A stretch of DNA of 64,000 nt from Cupriavidus laharis (GTDB taxonomy: Bacteria; Pseudomonadota; Gammaproteobacteria; Burkholderiales; Burkholderiaceae): the NCBI RefSeq assembly GCF_914271435.1, contig NZ_CAJZAI010000012.1, positions 1-64,000 on the forward strand. Direction: 5' to 3'. Each line of letters opens with the position of its first letter. The stretch's first letter is position 1. A program made the position numbers and the translations under genes. The notes under the pieces were generated by a model. That model saw only the letters and a list, made by a program, of their open reading frames with translations, was not told where the DNA came from and searched no databases. Positions 61,674 to 64,000 of this stretch are shown here, in pieces.

Positions 61674-61778
61674 CTAGGTGGTGGGCGGCTGAAGGCCAAG
61701 ATACTGCTCGCTGATCGCTAGCAGTTCACTGATCGCTTGTTGCATGGATTGTTCCGGGATTGCTTGATTCTGTTGCAC
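61674..61778 (-). CDS. Possible 34-residue coupled peptide
   Basis: GTG 61778 lies one base after the stop of the preceding gene and opens a frame ending AISELLAISEQYLGLQPPTT. Helical, no signal. Supported only by tight spacing and normal codon use. Confidence 0.3.
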   Translation of the reverse strand: MQQNQAIPEQSMQQAISELLAISEQYLGLQPPTT

Positions 61779-61779
61779 T

Positions 61780-62205
61780 TCAGGTGTCGTTATCGGCAGG
61801 GGTGGGCCCAGGCTCAAGCCTGGCCGGGTACAGTGCATCGATGGCGCCGGCAGCGCGGGTGAGTGCATTGAGGTGATCCTGCAAGTGGGCGGTGTCGTCG
61901 CCTACCAATTGCTGGAATCCGTGAGCCGAATCATGCATAGCCTCGGCCGCGACGCGGGCGGTGTCGCCGACCTTCCAAAATTCAGCGAGCCACGACCCAT
62001 CCGCGGGCCTGGGGCCACCCTGCAGTCCAAGGGCAATGGCGCCACGAATAGCGAGAACGGTCGACGGGCATGGGAAATCTGGATCGAGCTGGTAAGCTTG
62101 CATGAAGGGAAGTCCGATTGGTTCAAAGTTTGTGTTCGAGTCGAGGCAGGGGGCCTCGCGAAAGAGCTCTCGACAGGTCCGCTTCTGCATAGGCGGCGGC
62201 AACAT
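61780..62205 (-). CDS. Plasmid protein of unknown function
   Basis: 141 residues from ATG 62205 (MLPPPMQKRTCRELFREA); a TTG at 62220 overlapping the preceding decayed gene and an ATG at 62190 are alternatives. Contains FMQAYQLDPDFPCPSTVLAI and RGAIALGLQGGPRPADGSWL. No signal or membrane segment. Part of a run of overlapping minus-strand genes at the window end. Confidence 0.5.
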   Translation of the reverse strand: MLPPPMQKRTCRELFREAPCLDSNTNFEPIGLPFMQAYQLDPDFPCPSTVLAIRGAIALGLQGGPRPADGSWLAEFWKVGDTARVAAEAMHDSAHGFQQLVGDDTAHLQDHLNALTRAAGAIDALYPARLEPGPTPADNDT

Positions 62206-62216
62206 GCGGGAAGAGT

Positions 62217-62760
62217 TCAAGCTGCGCTACGGTCGACCTCCCCAGTCGTTGGTGGAAAAGCGTGATGCTTCACCCCGTCTAGGAGGCGGCCAGCGGCCTT
62301 CTTGCCGACTCGCCGTATAGCGCACCGATTGTCGGCATCCTGGTCCGTGGCTTGCTTTGACGAAATCGCGCCGCTGCATGGCATGAGCGTTGCCGATACG
62401 CTTGGTCAGGAGAAGCCAATCGAGATTAGGCGTGTCAGCAATTAGCTGCAGCAGGTCGAGCCGCCAGCCGGGGTCAACGGCGTTATCGAAGACGTCTGCC
62501 AGGCTGGCACAAAAGACTCGCTGCCGGCGCCCGTGTTGTGCAAAGAATTCCGCATGCGACCTGTTCCATTGCAGCGGCTTTCGCCAGTTCGCTACCGACG
62601 TCCGGCGGCGCTGGGCACCAGGGCCCCATTGAACCTGATGCAGGCGCGTATCCATCATGGCCTCGGCGTAACAGTGATCGCAGCCCGGCGACACCTTTGT
62701 GCATCCGGACCATGGATTGAACGTGTGGTCGGTCCACTCAATCTTGCTGTTCTGGCTCAC
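62217..62760 (-). pseudogene. Decayed DUF5131 (phage Gp37/Gp68) gene
   Basis: Starts as a normal DUF5131 protein: KIEWTDHTFNPWSGCTKVSP, GCDHCYAEAM, then LQLIADTPNLDWLLLTKR. About 120 residues in, the conserved sequence stops. The family's C-terminal motif (RRVGKKAAGRLLDGVKHHAF) appears shortly after in a different frame and ends at the TGA 62219-62217. An internal deletion with frameshift has therefore removed the middle of the gene (intact members are about 250 residues or more). Confidence 0.7.
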
Positions 62761-63332
62761 GCGGCCTCCTTTTTGGCGGTGCTGCCGTCGACAGAGGCTT
62801 CAAGTTCAGCAGCATCGATCGCAGCAATCGCGTCCGCCGCGGCCATGTACGCCCGCTCGCGTGCCTTCTCGTCGGCATGCCCCCTGCCTGCTTCAAATGC
62901 AAACGGCATATCGATCATGGCTTGCAGTGCTGCCCTGGCTTGGGCAAGTGCTGCCTGATGGGAATTCCGGGCGGCCTTCAAACTGGCAACTTCTGCGCGC
63001 AGGATTGCGCTGATATGCATGGCTTCGATCGACCGTTGCAACTGTTCGCGCAGCAAGGCTCGGCCGTGCTCCGCGCTCGCGGCGTCAGCCGCCAGGGACC
63101 CCAGTACGTCCCGCGGCACATAGTCCAACGCGCCGTCGCCGAAATAGAACCGATTGCCATACGATCGCTCTTTCCAGAAATTGTCGTGGCTGGCCCAGCG
63201 AAGCAGGCAATCGTGTTGCTTAAGTATGCCGCCGGCGGTGATCTCGAGGTCGTCAGCGGCTGCTGGCGTATCCTCGGGCGAGGCGCTGTCGGAGCCCTGA
63301 TGGTTCGAGGGGGAAGGGATATATGCGGGCAT
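62757..63332 (-). CDS. Plasmid protein of unknown function
   Basis: 191 residues (MPAYIPSPSNHQGSDSASPE). An acidic, disordered N-terminus, then a compact segment (LRWASHDNFWKERSYGNRFY) and an alanine-rich helical C-terminus with coiled-coil tendency. It overlaps the DUF5131 remnant by four bases (ATGA). Family not recognised. Confidence 0.55.
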   Translation of the reverse strand: MPAYIPSPSNHQGSDSASPEDTPAAADDLEITAGGILKQHDCLLRWASHDNFWKERSYGNRFYFGDGALDYVPRDVLGSLAADAASAEHGRALLREQLQRSIEAMHISAILRAEVASLKAARNSHQAALAQARAALQAMIDMPFAFEAGRGHADEKARERAYMAAADAIAAIDAAELEASVDGSTAKKEAA

Positions 63333-63377
63333 GGTTTATCTAAGGCACCGGCAGGAGGCGCCGGTGATGCAACCAGC

Positions 63378-63908
63378 CTACGCCGAAGGTTTGCCTGTCA
63401 AGGCAGCATCCGGAAGTAGGCCGGTCGATGTCGAAAGGGCTGGATCCCCATCCTGAGCGGCCCCGGCATGCGTCGCGGGGCGGAAGCACTGCACTGGGAA
63501 GTCCAGCAGCTCCGCACAGGCACACGTCGGCGAGCACGGGCCGTCGATCGGCGTCTCGGTGGCCAGCCCGTAGCGCAGCGCTTCGGCCCGAAGGACGTCG
63601 GGATTGAGGTCGCCGGCCTGGAGTGCCCGGATGACCGTCCGTGCGAAGCCTCGTAAGGATGCCAATTCGCTCCCGATGGCACTTGGCGCGTAGAGGTAGA
63701 GCCCGCCTTGCGTCGGCAGCACGAAGGTGGTCTCGCTGGCCATGCGGGCGAGCAAGCGGCACGCAGCCTCGTAGCCAATCCGCAGGCGACGCTGGACCAG
63801 CGATATCGAGGCCGCCCTAAAGGTGTGGACCAGGTCGATGGCTTCGACGTAGGCCGCCTCGAAGGCTTCGGGCGAAGACAACTGCGGGTCGCGGCGGCAC
63901 TTCGTCAT
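63378..63908 (-). CDS. Stand-alone FtsK-gamma-like DNA-binding protein
   Basis: 176 residues from ATG 63908 (MTKCRRDPQLSSPEAF). Residues about 20-60 (YVEAIDLVHTFRAASISLVQ, RRLRIGYEAACRLLARM) match the gamma winged helix of FtsK translocases (YPEAVELVxxTxxASISLLQRRFRIGYNRAARL). That domain reads polar KOPS motifs and touches XerD. No motor domain is attached. The rest contains a Cys pair (CSPTCAC). It could mark plasmid DNA for, or interfere with, the host FtsK/Xer system. Confidence 0.7.
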   Translation of the reverse strand: MTKCRRDPQLSSPEAFEAAYVEAIDLVHTFRAASISLVQRRLRIGYEAACRLLARMASETTFVLPTQGGLYLYAPSAIGSELASLRGFARTVIRALQAGDLNPDVLRAEALRYGLATETPIDGPCSPTCACAELLDFPVQCFRPATHAGAAQDGDPALSTSTGLLPDAALTGKPSA

Positions 63909-64000
63909 GCTCTCGCCCTCCAAAAGATCGACTCAACGGCGGGCAACAGATCCCGCACGGGCTGATCCGGATCCGCGCGCAGCAGAGACAGTACTTCCGC
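63905..64000 (-). CDS. C-terminal end of an upstream gene (partial)
   Basis: The last 31 codons of a gene that continues past the window edge (AEVLSLLRADPDQPVRDLL then PAVESIFWRARA), whose TGA overlaps the next gene's start (ATGA). Too short to assign. Confidence 0.55.
   Translation of the reverse strand, partial: AEVLSLLRADPDQPVRDLLPAVESIFWRARA

Noticed and set aside
1..64000. CRISPR array, especially near tniQ as in CRISPR-associated transposons
   Set aside because: The only regular tandem arrays have no unique spacers (39-bp array) or are iterons; no cas gene is present.

Overview
The window reads as part of a large conjugative plasmid from a beta-proteobacterium, most likely Burkholderiales (Cupriavidus/Ralstonia/Burkholderia-like). 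The evidence is high GC with matching codon use, a RepA initiator with iterons, two partition systems, a VirB-type type IV secretion system (T4SS), an R64-type thin (type IVb) pilus operon, and accessory elements typical of that order. No rRNA, tRNA, CRISPR array or chromosomal housekeeping operon was seen. The species assignment is inference from gene style only.

Layout. 1-4.7 kb: a Tn7/Tn5053-like transposition operon (tnsB/tniA, tnsC/tniB, tniQ). 4.9-5.5 kb: a mazEF-type toxin-antitoxin pair. 5.9-8.5 kb: a decayed tyrosine recombinase followed by an intact one. 9.0-11.8 kb: a 39-bp tandem-repeat array, a terminator and parB-parA, with a palindromic parA operator. 12.0-14.5 kb: oriV with about 17 iterons in both orientations, a repA operator and repA. 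14.6-17.2 kb: an IS66-family element with an 8-bp target duplication, next to a truncated vapC. 17.3-31.1 kb (mostly minus strand): a small accessory gene, a UvrD-like helicase, transfer proteins of unknown function, DUF4400, the TraD coupling protein, a TraI_2-domain protein, then virB6, virB5, virB4, virB3, virB2 and virB11. 31.5-46.8 kb (plus strand): virB8, virB9, virB10, two lytic transglycosylases, a VirB9-like protein, and pilL-N-P-O-Q-R-S-M-V. 46.9-51.1 kb: a CAP-domain lipoprotein, a small membrane protein gene with an amber codon, and a two-gene operon encoding a coiled-coil protein and a single-chain FlhD-FlhC-like regulator. 51.6-55.5 kb: ssb, a TOPRIM primase and small plasmid proteins. 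55.6-57.2 kb: an actin-type parM-parR system with a heptamer-repeat centromere candidate. 58.2-64 kb: a second tyrosine recombinase, a secreted DNA/RNA nuclease, a decayed DUF5131 gene, a stand-alone FtsK-gamma-like protein and small unknown genes.

How it fits together. RepA and its iterons replicate the plasmid, and ParAB plus ParMR segregate it. The divergent virB11-B6 and virB8-pilV operons build the mating channel and a recipient-contact pilus, with TraD coupling DNA to the channel. The most notable observation is a likely regulatory circuit. The protein at 48.5-49.7 kb looks like a natural fusion of FlhD and FlhC, whose plasmid relatives (AcaCD/SetCD) switch on conjugation in IncC plasmids and SXT elements. 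A matching 63-bp inverted-repeat element occurs at just two places I found: between the divergent virB11/virB8 operons and upstream of the FlhDC-like operon itself. Another oddity is that the only relaxase-like protein seen (TraI_2 fold) has lost the H-HD metal ligands of MOBH relaxases. The plasmid may therefore use a relaxase outside this window or an unrecognised one.
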